A DNA stretch of 64,000 nt from JAJNBA01 sp035512775 (GCA_035512775.1 DATKDI010000057.1:31772-95771); one strand, 5' to 3'. Shown: positions 15,854 through 24,303, numbered from the stretch's first letter. The notes: generated by a model not told the origin, from the sequence alone. Made by a program: numbers and translations.

Positions 15854-16255
15854 TCAGGGAACCTGCACCAGTTCGACGAGGACGCCACCCATGCCCTTCG
15901 GATGGACGAAGGCGATCAGCGTGTCTCGTGAGCCCCGCCTCGGGATCTCGTCGATCAGCCGGACTCCCTCGTCCCGGAGACGGGCCAACGCCGCTGCCAC
16001 GTCGTCCACCCGGTAGGCGACGTGATGCACGCCGGGGCCGCGCTTCGCGAGGAACACACCGACGGGTGTGTCCGGCCGCAGGGCACCGAGCAGCTGGATG
16101 CAGGACGTCCCGACCGCGAACAGGACCTCGTCGACGCCCTGATCCTCGACACGCTCCCGATGGGATGGCTCCACGCCGAGCGTGCGCCGGTAGTGCTCGA
16201 CAGCGGCGTCGAGATCGTCCACGGCGATCCCGACGTGGTCGATGTCGACGATCAT
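15854..16255 (-). CDS. mce: Methylmalonyl-CoA (ethylmalonyl-CoA) epimerase
   Basis: A 133-residue VOC-fold epimerase that interconverts the 2R and 2S forms of methylmalonyl-CoA. The four metal ligands are visible: His in DIDHVGIAV, Gln in CIQLLGAL, His in GVHHVAYRV and Glu in VLVELVQ. DTLIAFVHPKGMGGVLVELVQ is the standard C-terminus. It supplies the isomer used by the mutase at 921 and may also act on ethylmalonyl-CoA made by Ccr. Its ATG overlaps the stop of the upstream HTH gene as ATGA, so the pair is translationally coupled. It is convergent with ccr, the stops being 13 nt apart. Confidence 0.9.
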   Translation of the reverse strand: MIVDIDHVGIAVDDLDAAVEHYRRTLGVEPSHRERVEDQGVDEVLFAVGTSCIQLLGALRPDTPVGVFLAKRGPGVHHVAYRVDDVAAALARLRDEGVRLIDEIPRRGSRDTLIAFVHPKGMGGVLVELVQVP

Positions 16256-16647
16256 CGTTTCCTCCGAACGCCGGGTTGCATGCGCCCGACCAGATCCTGA
16301 GCGGCCGCCACGTGGTACAGGGGCAGCGTCAGGATCCGCGTCACGGCCGCCACCCCCTGAGCCCGCAGGTCCTCGTCGGCCTTGGCACCATCGGGATGAG
16401 GGGCCCGGAGCACGTAGAACTCCACGAGGTCGAGGAACTGGGCGAGCGACGGGGTGAGTCCCCCTCGCTCGTACGCGTAGATCGTCTGTCGGGAGGATGG
16501 TGCCCCCGTGACCGCCGCCGCCGCGTCCACGGACCGATACCCGGCGGCCTTCCGCAGCTCCCGGAGCAGTCCGCCCACGACCCGTCGGTCCTCGTCGCTC
16601 TTGGGAGGCTGTTTCGTGCGGGCCACGGCCGCACGATATCGAACCAC
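16252..16647 (-). CDS. XRE-family helix-turn-helix regulator
   Basis: A 131-residue protein with an N-terminal Cro/C1-type HTH (about residues 22-80): VGGLLRELRKAAGYRSVDAA, then SRQTIYAYERGGLTPSLAQF. The remaining 50 residues contain RILTLPLYHVAAAQDLVGRM and a basic end, and may be a dimerisation tail. It is read directly into the methylmalonyl-CoA epimerase gene (ATGA overlap), which suggests a regulator of the acyl-CoA branch, though no operator was identified. GTG at 16647 is given as the start; GTG at 16626 (seven codons later, reading VARTKQPPK) is equally possible, since neither has a clear ribosome site or hexamer. Confidence 0.72.
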   Translation of the reverse strand: MVRYRAAVARTKQPPKSDEDRRVVGGLLRELRKAAGYRSVDAAAAVTGAPSSRQTIYAYERGGLTPSLAQFLDLVEFYVLRAPHPDGAKADEDLRAQGVAAVTRILTLPLYHVAAAQDLVGRMQPGVRRKR

Positions 16648-16723
16648 CCATGAGACTTTCGGCTGAGAAGCCCATCCCCCATTTGGGGCCGAAGGTCGGA
16701 TTCACGGGGGAGAGGCAAGGGTA

Positions 16724-16729
16724 TAGCGT
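16724..16729 (+). promoter_or_regulatory. -10 hexamer TAGCGT for the FtsH-like gene
   Basis: TAGCGT (within GTATAGCGTG) lies about 50 nt before the GTG at 16779, predicting a leader of about 42 nt that contains the GGAGGA ribosome site at 16770-16775. Confidence 0.4.
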
Positions 16730-16778
16730 GCGTACGGAAGGCCAGAACCCCACCAGGACCGCAGATCTCGGAGGAACG

Positions 16779-18602
16779 GTGACGGAGAAGAACCACAGCT
16801 CGGCAACCGCAGCCCTCCTCGCAGGCTCGACGACGCTCCGCGCGGGCCGAGCAGACGTGTTCCGTCAGCGCGATCGCACCAAGCGCAAGCGGCTCCTCCG
16901 CGCGATCGTCGTCGTGACCTCCTTGGACGCCTACCTCTGGTGGCGGTACTCGACCGGCCGGCCACTGCGGCTGCCCACCATCCCGGAGTCGTTCCCGTGG
17001 GAGATCTACCTGCCGGCGATGCTCCTCATCGTGGCCATCGGGCTCATGGTCGCGATGCCGCTTTTTTCCGGCCGATCTCCGCACATCACCGTGTATCCCG
17101 AGCAGGTCGAGGTCGGACTGACCGAGCTGAAGGGCCTCGACACGCAGGTCGACGAGGTCGTGCGCACCCTGGACGTGTTCCTCGGCTACGGCGTGTTCCG
17201 CGACGAGCTCGGAGGCACGCCGCGGCGCGGGATCCTCTTCGAAGGACCGCCCGGGACCGGCAAGACGTACCTGGCGAAGGCGATGGCCAAGCAGGCGGGC
17301 GTCCCGTTCCTATTCATCTCGGCGACCGCTCTCCAGTCGATGTGGTTCGGGATGACCGCGTACCGCATCCGGTCGTTCTTCAAGGCGCTCCGAAAGGCCG
17401 CCCGCAAGGAAGGGGGTGCGATCGGCTTCATCGAGGAGATCGATGCGATCGCGCAGTCGCGGGACGGCGTGAACGGCTCGACCCCGGACGGCATGGCGCG
17501 CTCTGTGGATCGGTTCATGTCCTCGAACACGGGTGGGATGGTCAACGAGCTCCTGATCCAGATGCAGTCGTTCGATCAGCCGCGCGTCCGCACCCGGATC
17601 TGGGGCAAGTTCCTCGGGTGGCTGAACGGCTATCTCCCCGCGAACTGGCAGTTGAAGATGATCGGGCCCGAGTATCACAACATCCTGTTGATCGCGGCCA
17701 CCAACCGGGCGGACTCGCTCGACACGGCGCTCATGCGACCCGGTCGCTTCGACCGGCGGCTGTACTTCGACGTCCCGACCCAGAGCGAGCGGGAAGACCT
17801 GGTCGATTACTTCCTCGAGCGGAAGAAGCATCACGAACAGCTCGACGACCCCTCGGTGCGGACGCGGATCGCACACGAGTGCTTCGCCTACACGCCGGTC
17901 ATGATCGAGCACCTGTTCGACGAATCGCTCCTGGTCGCGCTCCGCGAGGGGCGCCGGGAGATGAACTTCGCCGACGTGATGGAGGCGAAGTTCACGGAGG
18001 AGATCGGTCTGAAGCAAGCCGTCACCTACACCGTGAACGATCGACGCGCGGTCGCGGTACACGAGGCGGGACACGCGACCGTCGCCCACTTCCTGGGCCA
18101 GAACCGCCGGCTCGAGGTGCTTTCCATCATCAAGCGGCGTGGATCGCTCGGCCTCCTCGCCCACGGCGACGAGGAGGAGCGCTTCACGCGCAGCCGGACC
18201 GAGATCGAATCGGGTATCGCGATCTCTCTCGGCGGCCTCGCGGCGGAGGAGCTCGTCCTCGGCGAGTCCGGCACGGGGCCGGCGAGCGACCTGATGGTGG
18301 CCACGCAGCTGGCCGCGCAGATGGTGGGCTCGTTCGGGATGGCCGGATCCCTGATCTCCTTCGACGCGGTCTCCCACGGTCCGATCGGCGGCGCGAACCT
18401 CGTGGCGAAGGTCCTGGCCGACGAGCGCGGCAAGCAGAGCGTGGAGGACATCCTCACGGCCCAGAAGGAGCGCGTACTCGAGGTGCTCGCGGAGAACCGT
18501 GACGTCCATGCGGCGCTGGCGCAGGCGCTCGTGGATCGTGACGAGCTGGTGCGCGAGGAGATCCTCGAGGTGATCCACGGAGCGATCGCGGCCCGGAACT
18601 GA
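16779..18602 (+). CDS. FtsH-like membrane AAA+ zinc protease with an insertion in the ATPase domain
   Basis: 607 residues. Two hydrophobic segments (about 40-55 and 74-96) replace the usual pair flanking a periplasmic domain, and the loop between them is short. The AAA module has Walker A GPPGTGKT (156-163), Walker B IGFIEEID (215-222, with Glu where FtsH has Asp), the pore-loop region SMWFG and the arginine-finger motif NRADSLDTALMRPGRFDRR (309-327). The M41 peptidase carries VHEAGHATVAH (427-437) with the zinc HExxH, and a third ligand Asp in GPASDLMVA. Between Walker B and the second region of homology is an insertion of about 45 residues (roughly 255-300) absent from ordinary FtsH. A complete enzyme is likely, but a specialised one. 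The GTG start sits just behind GGAGGA. Confidence 0.85.
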   Translation: MTEKNHSSATAALLAGSTTLRAGRADVFRQRDRTKRKRLLRAIVVVTSLDAYLWWRYSTGRPLRLPTIPESFPWEIYLPAMLLIVAIGLMVAMPLFSGRSPHITVYPEQVEVGLTELKGLDTQVDEVVRTLDVFLGYGVFRDELGGTPRRGILFEGPPGTGKTYLAKAMAKQAGVPFLFISATALQSMWFGMTAYRIRSFFKALRKAARKEGGAIGFIEEIDAIAQSRDGVNGSTPDGMARSVDRFMSSNTGGMVNELLIQMQSFDQPRVRTRIWGKFLGWLNGYLPANWQLKMIGPEYHNILLIAATNRADSLDTALMRPGRFDRRLYFDVPTQSEREDLVDYFLERKKHHEQLDDPSVRTRIAHECFAYTPVMIEHLFDESLLVALREGRREMNFADVMEAKFTEEIGLKQAVTYTVNDRRAVAVHEAGHATVAHFLGQNRRLEVLSIIKRRGSLGLLAHGDEEERFTRSRTEIESGIAISLGGLAAEELVLGESGTGPASDLMVATQLAAQMVGSFGMAGSLISFDAVSHGPIGGANLVAKVLADERGKQSVEDILTAQKERVLEVLAENRDVHAALAQALVDRDELVREEILEVIHGAIAARN

Positions 18603-18633
18603 TCCGCCCAACCTCCTCACCGATCGGCGGCCG

Positions 18634-18639
18634 TAGACT
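18634..18639 (+). promoter_or_regulatory. -10 hexamer TAGACT for the thiolase gene (leaderless)
   Basis: TAGACT ending 6 nt before the GTG at 18646. Confidence 0.55.
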
Positions 18640-18645
18640 CGATCC

Positions 18646-19836
18646 GTGCGCACGCCCACCCGATCCGTGATCGTCGCCGGCGCCCGGACCCCCACGGGGA
18701 AGTTCGGGGGAGCCTTCGCCGGACTGAAGGCCGTCGAGCTGGGGGCATACGCGATCCGGGCCGCCGTTGAGCGGGCGGGCATCGAGGGCGAGCAGGTCGA
18801 CTACGCGATCGTCGGCCACGTGCTGCAGGCCGGCGCCGGACAGATCACTTCGCTCCAGGCGTCGATCGGCGCCGGCCTCCCGAAGGACGTCCCCGCGATC
18901 ACGATCAACAAGGTGTGTCTGTCCGGGATGGCGGCGATCGCGATGGCGGACCAGATGATCCGGGCCGGTGAGATCGAGGTGGCGGTCGCGGGCGGGATGG
19001 AGTCGATGACCAGCGCCCCTTACGTCCTTCCCAAGGGACGGGAGGGTTCCCGGCTGGGGGACGCCGAGCTGATCGACTCGATGATCCACGATGGCCTGTG
19101 GTCTTCGTTCCTGGAACAGCACATGGGCGAGGGCACCGACCAGGTGAGCGCGGAGCTGGGTCTCAGCCGCGAGGAACAGGACGCGTGGGCGGCACGCTCA
19201 CATCATCGGGCCGACGTCGCCTGGGGATCGGGCCGCATGACCGATGAGGTCGTGCCCATGGAGGTGAAGGACCGGAAGGGTGCCGTCGCCCTCGTCGATC
19301 GAGATGAGGGGATCCGTCCCGAGACGACGCCGGAGACGCTGGCTCGGTTGAAGCCCGCGTTCCGAGCGAACGGCACGATCACGGCGGGCAACGCATCGCA
19401 GATCTCCGACGGCGCGTGCGCGGTCGTGGTGATGAGCGCCGAGAGAGCGGAGGAGCTGGGGGCGACGCCGCTCGCCGAGATCGTCGCCTACGGCATGTCC
19501 TCCGATCGCTATCCCTCGTTGCACACGGTTCCGGCGATGGCGCTCGAACGAGCGCTCAAGAGGTGCGGCCTCGCCGCATCGGACCTCGGGCTCGTCGAGA
19601 TCAACGAGGCGTTCGCCGCCGTTCCGATCCACTCCGCGCGGATGCTCGGTGTCGAGGAGGACATCGTGAACGTCAACGGGGGAGCGGTCGCGCTCGGACA
19701 TCCGATCGGGGCCTCCGGCGCGCGGATCGTGCTCACGCTCGTCATGGAGATGCGTCGGCGGGGCGTCGATCTCGGCGGGGCGGCGATCTGCGGCGGCGGC
19801 GGTCAGGGCGACGCCTTGGTCCTTCGGAGGATCTAG
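18646..19836 (+). CDS. Acetyl-CoA C-acetyltransferase / 3-ketoacyl-CoA thiolase
   Basis: A 396-residue thiolase. The nucleophilic Cys is in INKVCLSGMAAIAMA (where most family members read CGSG or CASG), the His is in ALGHPIGASGARI, and the second Cys is in AAICGGGGQGDALVL at the C-terminus. VAGGMESMTSAPYVL, EINEAFAAVPIHS and AGNASQISDGA are conserved blocks. It condenses two acetyl-CoA or cleaves 3-oxoacyl-CoA; biosynthetic and degradative members cannot be separated by eye. With Hbd and Ccr it could supply a route from acetyl-CoA to ethylmalonyl-CoA, though no crotonase was found in the window. The start is fixed by the hexamer 6 nt upstream. Confidence 0.92.
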   Translation: MRTPTRSVIVAGARTPTGKFGGAFAGLKAVELGAYAIRAAVERAGIEGEQVDYAIVGHVLQAGAGQITSLQASIGAGLPKDVPAITINKVCLSGMAAIAMADQMIRAGEIEVAVAGGMESMTSAPYVLPKGREGSRLGDAELIDSMIHDGLWSSFLEQHMGEGTDQVSAELGLSREEQDAWAARSHHRADVAWGSGRMTDEVVPMEVKDRKGAVALVDRDEGIRPETTPETLARLKPAFRANGTITAGNASQISDGACAVVVMSAERAEELGATPLAEIVAYGMSSDRYPSLHTVPAMALERALKRCGLAASDLGLVEINEAFAAVPIHSARMLGVEEDIVNVNGGAVALGHPIGASGARIVLTLVMEMRRRGVDLGGAAICGGGGQGDALVLRRI

Positions 19837-19838
19837 GG

Positions 19839-22766
19839 CTACTTCGCCTTGCCCTGCGAGAGCTCACGCAACTCGCGTACGAGCGCCTGCTCGGCCTGGA
19901 TCCAGTGATTGGGTTCGTCCTTGACTTCCTCGACCGGCTGATCCCCTTCGACCGGCTCCGCAGGGGGAGTGCCGCCCGGTCCACCGGCCGGCAGGAACAC
20001 CTGGAACGCGGCACCCCCACCGTCGCGTGGCGCGACCTTCGCCCAACCGCCCTGCACCTCGGCGAGCCGCCGCACCATCGGACTGAGGGAGATCTCCGCG
20101 GACGACTCCGCGTCCTCGACGACGATCAACGCTCCACCCTTGTCTCGGATGAGACGCACGGTGATGGTCTTGCCTTCGGGCGTGCGATCGCCGGCGCTGC
20201 GGAGCAGGGCCTGGATGATCTGCTCGGTCCTGGTGCGATCGACCGCGATCGAGACGGGCTCGATTTCGACCCGGACGTCCTGCTCCGACTCGATCCCGGA
20301 CTCCTCCAGCACGCGGCGGATCAGCGATTCGAGGTCGGTGTTCCGGAGTTCGAGGGAGACCGTGCCGGTGACCAAGGAATCGATGTCGGACAGGTCGCGG
20401 ATCGTGTTGCCGAGCCGCCGGCCATTGGCCGTGAGCTGCTGCACGAGCTGCGCCTGCTCCTTCGCTCCTTGCTTGTGCTTGAGCAGCTGGGCGACTCCCA
20501 TCATCCGAGAGATGGTCTTCTGCGCGTCCATCGACATCTCCTTGATGAACGGTGTCGCCGCGCGAAGCCCCTCGATGGGGATCGCGTCGTCCGCCTCATG
20601 GTGCTCGTGCTTCGTCGGCTGCAGCTCTCGCATCTGATCCGCCATCTGGTGCTGGCGTAGCTGCGCCTCGAGCTCCTCGAGCCGCTCCGCATCCATCGTG
20701 ACTCGACGCTCCATCTCTCGGGCCCGCTCCTCGGCGGCGATGAGCTTCTCCGTTTGTCCGGCGAGACGCTCTTGCGTCGCCGTGAGCAGCTCGTCCATGT
20801 GCGCCCGACCCTCGTCCTCCGCGACCTCGAGCGCGCGCCTCGCTTCGATCTCCTGGAGACGACGGTTCATCTCGGTGTTCGCCTGCGTCGCGGCCCCCAG
20901 CTCCTCGGCGAGGGCGTCGGCACGCTGGGTGGCACGACGCGCCTCGGCCTGGACACGGGAGTCCGAGCTCTCGAGCTGCTCTCGTCCCGCGCGCTCCTCC
21001 GTGAGGGCGGCCTGCGACTCCTGCAGCGCCGCGCGAAGCTCGGTGATCTCTGCGGCGAGCGCCTCTCTGTCGGCCTTCGCTCGCTGCACCTCCTCGGCGG
21101 CGCCGTCGAAGTCTCCCTGACGCTCGGACAGACCCTGCTGCAGCAACTCGATCCGATCGTGGGCCGCTTGGAGCTCGGCGCGCGCGCTCTCGAGGTCGAC
21201 GGCCCGCGCCTCAGATTCCGATCTCGCGGCCTCCAGGTCGGCACCTGCGGCTGCCACACGCGCGCTTGCCTCGTCCGCGCCCGCGGCGGCGGCGGCCACA
21301 CGGGCCGCGAACTCCTTCTCGGCTTCCGCGAGCTCCGTGGCGTGACGCGTCTCGGCCTCGGCCACCTGGGCCTGGAACTCTTCTCGGACCGAACGGACCT
21401 GCTCCTCGAGCTCCGCTTCCTGCTCGACGAGCTCCGCTCGATGCGACGCTCGCATGCTGTCGATCTCGGCCTTCACGGTCCGGAGCTCGTCGGTGAGCTC
21501 GGCGGCGCGCTGCTCCTCGGTCCGGAGCGCTCGCAGCTCGCCTCGCACGTCGTCCAGCTCGGTCCGGGCGCTTCCGAGCTCTCTCTGCATCCCGTCCATC
21601 GCGTCTCGCGCATGGAGTGATTCGAGCTGCGCGGCGTCCAACTCCTCCTGAAGCTCTCGCGACCGCTCCGCCTGTCGCTGCAGGGCAGCTAGCTCCTGGA
21701 TCGTCATCGAGAGCTGCGTCTGTGCCCCCTCGAGCTCGGCCCGAAGGCCCATCGCCTCTGCTTCGACCTGCTTGATCTCTGCCTGGCCCTGGCCCGCGAT
21801 CGCGTCGCGCCTGGCCAGCAACTCACCGGCGATCCGATCACGCTCGGCGGTCACGCTGTGGAGTCGCTGCTCGAGCGACCTCGCGGCCTGTTCGGCTTTG
21901 ACCGCACGTTCCTCGAACTCTCGGCCCTGCCCGACAGGCTGCTCGCGGATCGTCCGCTGCGTGGATTGCAACTCCTCGAGGGTGGCACGGTATTGGTCCT
22001 GCAGGAGATTGAGGCGCTGCTCCGCCTCCTGCGCACGGGTCTCGGCGCGCCGGCGAGCTTCCGCCTCTTCCTTCATCCCCGGCCGCGGTGCCTCGATCCT
22101 TCTCGCCGCGACGGGCTGACGCCCGGGGATCACCGGCACACGCATCCGCGAGGACTCCGCGGTTTCGACCGAGCCCCCGCCTCTGAGCATCGGTGCGCCG
22201 GCGGCCAGAAGGACGAGGGCGAGCGCGCCTCCGAGGAAGAACATGTTGGTTCGCCACGGCGCTGCCGCACCGGTGATGTCATCGGCGGGACGCGAGAGCT
22301 CGACGGCGGCCGGGCTGCCGACGCCGGAGGGGAATCGCAGACCGACGAGCACGGAAAGGGTGTCGTCGATCAGCCTCGACTGCGGCTCTCCCCGGAACGC
22401 GGTTCGGATGCGGGGACGTTCGCCGTCGAGACGCTGACCGATGTTGCCGTCCTCGGTAGAGAAGAGGATCTCGCCCGACGAAGAGAACAGGGTCACGGTC
22501 TCGAAGTCGCTCGGGTCGAGCACGACATCGTCGATCGAACGGGCCAGCTCGCGGATCCTCTCGGAAGAGGCAGCGTGCTGGAGATCGTCGGGTCGGAAGA
22601 CGAGCGTGAGGGAGCTGTCCGCGATGACCTGGGCCTGGTCGACCGCTCGTTCTTCCGCGGTCGACCGAGCTCGCATGCTCATCCAGAACGAACCCGCCAC
22701 CCCGATGACGAGCAGTCCGATGAGCGCGATATGGATCCTTCGTGCCAGACCGTACCCAGTCAACAT
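19839..22766 (-). CDS. Membrane-anchored coiled-coil protein with a degenerate histidine-kinase C-terminus
   Basis: 975 residues. Transmembrane helix 1 (about 10-28) and helix 2 (about 173-193) flank a 140-residue outside domain that looks like a small PAS/CACHE sensor (ETVTLFSSSGEILFSTEDG). An unusually long Glu/Ala/Arg coiled coil covers about 230-715. Residues about 733-800 resemble a kinase dimerisation helix pair, but the phospho-acceptor position reads KEMSMDAQKT instead of the MSHELRTP type, so the His is gone. The ATPase-like region (about 810-925) keeps the overall pattern (TEQIIQALLRSAGDRTPEGK, GGGAAFQVFLPA), but the N-box Asn and the DxGxG of the G1 box (EDAESSAEI) are missing. It is therefore probably a pseudokinase scaffold. 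There is no response regulator beside it. ATG 22766 opens the protein 19 residues before the end of helix 1. Confidence 0.8.
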   Translation of the reverse strand: MLTGYGLARRIHIALIGLLVIGVAGSFWMSMRARSTAEERAVDQAQVIADSSLTLVFRPDDLQHAASSERIRELARSIDDVVLDPSDFETVTLFSSSGEILFSTEDGNIGQRLDGERPRIRTAFRGEPQSRLIDDTLSVLVGLRFPSGVGSPAAVELSRPADDITGAAAPWRTNMFFLGGALALVLLAAGAPMLRGGGSVETAESSRMRVPVIPGRQPVAARRIEAPRPGMKEEAEARRRAETRAQEAEQRLNLLQDQYRATLEELQSTQRTIREQPVGQGREFEERAVKAEQAARSLEQRLHSVTAERDRIAGELLARRDAIAGQGQAEIKQVEAEAMGLRAELEGAQTQLSMTIQELAALQRQAERSRELQEELDAAQLESLHARDAMDGMQRELGSARTELDDVRGELRALRTEEQRAAELTDELRTVKAEIDSMRASHRAELVEQEAELEEQVRSVREEFQAQVAEAETRHATELAEAEKEFAARVAAAAAGADEASARVAAAGADLEAARSESEARAVDLESARAELQAAHDRIELLQQGLSERQGDFDGAAEEVQRAKADREALAAEITELRAALQESQAALTEERAGREQLESSDSRVQAEARRATQRADALAEELGAATQANTEMNRRLQEIEARRALEVAEDEGRAHMDELLTATQERLAGQTEKLIAAEERAREMERRVTMDAERLEELEAQLRQHQMADQMRELQPTKHEHHEADDAIPIEGLRAATPFIKEMSMDAQKTISRMMGVAQLLKHKQGAKEQAQLVQQLTANGRRLGNTIRDLSDIDSLVTGTVSLELRNTDLESLIRRVLEESGIESEQDVRVEIEPVSIAVDRTRTEQIIQALLRSAGDRTPEGKTITVRLIRDKGGALIVVEDAESSAEISLSPMVRRLAEVQGGWAKVAPRDGGGAAFQVFLPAGGPGGTPPAEPVEGDQPVEEVKDEPNHWIQAEQALVRELRELSQGKAK

Positions 22767-22923
22767 GCGCCTACCAGCCCCCTGTCGGGTCTCCCCGGGC
22801 TCCTTATCGGCACGGTTCGCGAGCAGGTTCAGTGCCGAGAGGGGGATTCCTGTTGGTCATTCGGTAGGACGAAAGGCCTAGGCACCTTGGCCCATGGTCC
22901 GGCCGACACGCCGGAGCCCGTGC

Positions 22924-23667
22924 TCAGCCCTCGATCGTCTTCGTCTCCGCGACCCGCCACGCTCTTCCGGTCCACGACAAGGTGGTCTCGCGGATCGCGC
23001 TTGGGCAGCAGTGCGCGTCGCCCTCCCGGTACACGGATCGCATCATCACGAGCCCGGGTGATCCGGGCGGTCCGGGGTCGATCCTTCCGTCGCAGAGCTC
23101 GCGTCGATAGGTCTCCTTCACGCGGGCGAGATCGAGGACGAGCCACGTGCCACAGGCCCCGGAGCCGCCGATCCCCTCGAAGATGAGGGCGTCGTCCGAG
23201 TCGTCACCGGTGAGGTCGGTCGTCGACATCTGGATCTCCTGGATCCCCTCGTCGGCCTCGTGTCGTTCGACGAACCCCACGCGCCAGTGTGGCGAGGAGG
23301 CGTGCCGACGCCACAGTGCGAAGCCGCGGGGCATGAGGAAGGGATCCGACCCCGGCTCCGCCCATGCGACCAACACGACCACCCCGTTGGCCGTGAAGCC
23401 GAACCACTGACCGGTCACGTCCGCACCTTCGGGAACGAGCGCATCGAGCGGAAGCTCGGCGGGCTCGAGATCGTCGGTGAACGCCGTGGGCATCTCTCCG
23501 TCAGCGGGCTCGGGGCTCGGCGAGGGCTCAGACGACACGGATGGTTCGGGAGCCGTCGACGGGCTCGGGGTCGGCGACGCCGAGGTGGGAGTCGGCGTGG
23601 ACGGTGCCTGGGTGCCGCACGCGCCGATCGCGAGTACGACGGCAAGGGCTCGCATCGTTCTCCGCAT
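22924..23667 (-). CDS. Secreted lipoprotein of unknown function
   Basis: 247 residues. The N-terminus RALAVVLAIGACGTQ carries a lipobox-like IGAC, so the protein is probably lipid-anchored on the outer face of the membrane. A low-complexity linker of Pro, Ser and Thr (about 20-58) follows, then a soluble domain of about 180 residues containing GQWFGFTANGVVVLVAW, STTDLTGDDSDDALIFEG and two neighbouring Cys in AHCCPS. I do not recognise the domain; DLTGDDSDDALIF resembles a calcium-type Asp loop in FG-GAP/VCBS-like proteins, but that is only a hint. The ATG at 23667 is favoured over ATG 23655 because TACCAT ends exactly 7 nt upstream. It is divergent from the thioesterase. Confidence 0.75.
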   Translation of the reverse strand: MRRTMRALAVVLAIGACGTQAPSTPTPTSASPTPSPSTAPEPSVSSEPSPSPEPADGEMPTAFTDDLEPAELPLDALVPEGADVTGQWFGFTANGVVVLVAWAEPGSDPFLMPRGFALWRRHASSPHWRVGFVERHEADEGIQEIQMSTTDLTGDDSDDALIFEGIGGSGACGTWLVLDLARVKETYRRELCDGRIDPGPPGSPGLVMMRSVYREGDAHCCPSAIRETTLSWTGRAWRVAETKTIEG

Positions 23668-23674
23668 GGTTGCG

Positions 23675-23680
23675 ATGGTA
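23675..23680 (-). promoter_or_regulatory. -10 hexamer TACCAT for the lipoprotein gene (leaderless)
   Basis: TACCAT on the minus strand, 7 nt before the ATG at 23667. Confidence 0.5.
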
Positions 23681-23712
23681 TCGGTGCTCCGGCCGCGGAA
23701 GGTGAGCCCGCG

Positions 23713-23718
23713 TAGGAT
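23713..23718 (+). promoter_or_regulatory. -10 hexamer TAGGAT for the thioesterase gene (leaderless)
   Basis: TAGGAT ending 6 nt before the GTG at 23725. Confidence 0.55.
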
Positions 23719-23724
23719 GCGCGC

Positions 23725-24249
23725 GTGTCCGAACGCGGCTCGCGCAGCGTCTCCGACTCGAAGGTGACCCTCACCCAGATGATGGAGGTCACGGACGCGA
23801 ACGTCGCCGGCAACGTCCACGGTGGCGTGATCATGCGTCTCGTGGACACGGCGGCAGCCCTCGCCGCCATCAAGCACTCGGGCGGCGTCGCCCTCACTGT
23901 CGGGATCGACGAGATGACCTTCCTCGAGCCTATCCACATCGGAGAGGTGGTCGTCCTGCGAGCCTGCGTGAACGATGTGGGGAGAACCTCGATGGAGTGC
24001 GGTGTCCGGGTGGAGGCGGAGGATCCGATCACGGGATCCATCCGACACGTGAACAGCGCCTACCTGGTCTTCGTTGCCGTCGACGACGAGGGGAGGGCTC
24101 GACCGGTGCCTCCGCTGGTCGTTGAGACCGACGACGAACGCCGGCGACAGGGGGAGGCGAAGCTCCGACGCGAGCGCCGGATCGCGCACAAGGAAGCCAT
24201 CGACACGGGCCGTTCGGAGAAGGAGAAGGGACAGCTCGACGACTCCTGA
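23725..24249 (+). CDS. Acyl-CoA thioesterase, hotdog fold (YciA/Acot7-like)
   Basis: A 174-residue hotdog thioesterase. VTDANVAGNVHGGVIMRLVDTAAAL holds the catalytic Asn/Asp arrangement of the Acot7/YciA group (N-x-x-G-x-x-H-G-G and V-D), DEMTFLEPIHIGEVVVLRACV is the second strand pair, and VNSAYLVFVAVD the third. A basic, Arg/Glu-rich tail of about 40 residues follows the fold. It would release CoA from medium or branched acyl-CoA. It lies between the lipoprotein and aconitase genes and shares no obvious operon with either. GTG is set by the hexamer 6 nt upstream. Confidence 0.85.
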   Translation: MSERGSRSVSDSKVTLTQMMEVTDANVAGNVHGGVIMRLVDTAAALAAIKHSGGVALTVGIDEMTFLEPIHIGEVVVLRACVNDVGRTSMECGVRVEAEDPITGSIRHVNSAYLVFVAVDDEGRARPVPPLVVETDDERRRQGEAKLRRERRIAHKEAIDTGRSEKEKGQLDDS

Positions 24250-24303
24250 GCTCGAGACTGGAGTCCCCTCGAAGCGTGGGAGGATGGATGGACGAGGAGG
24301 ACG

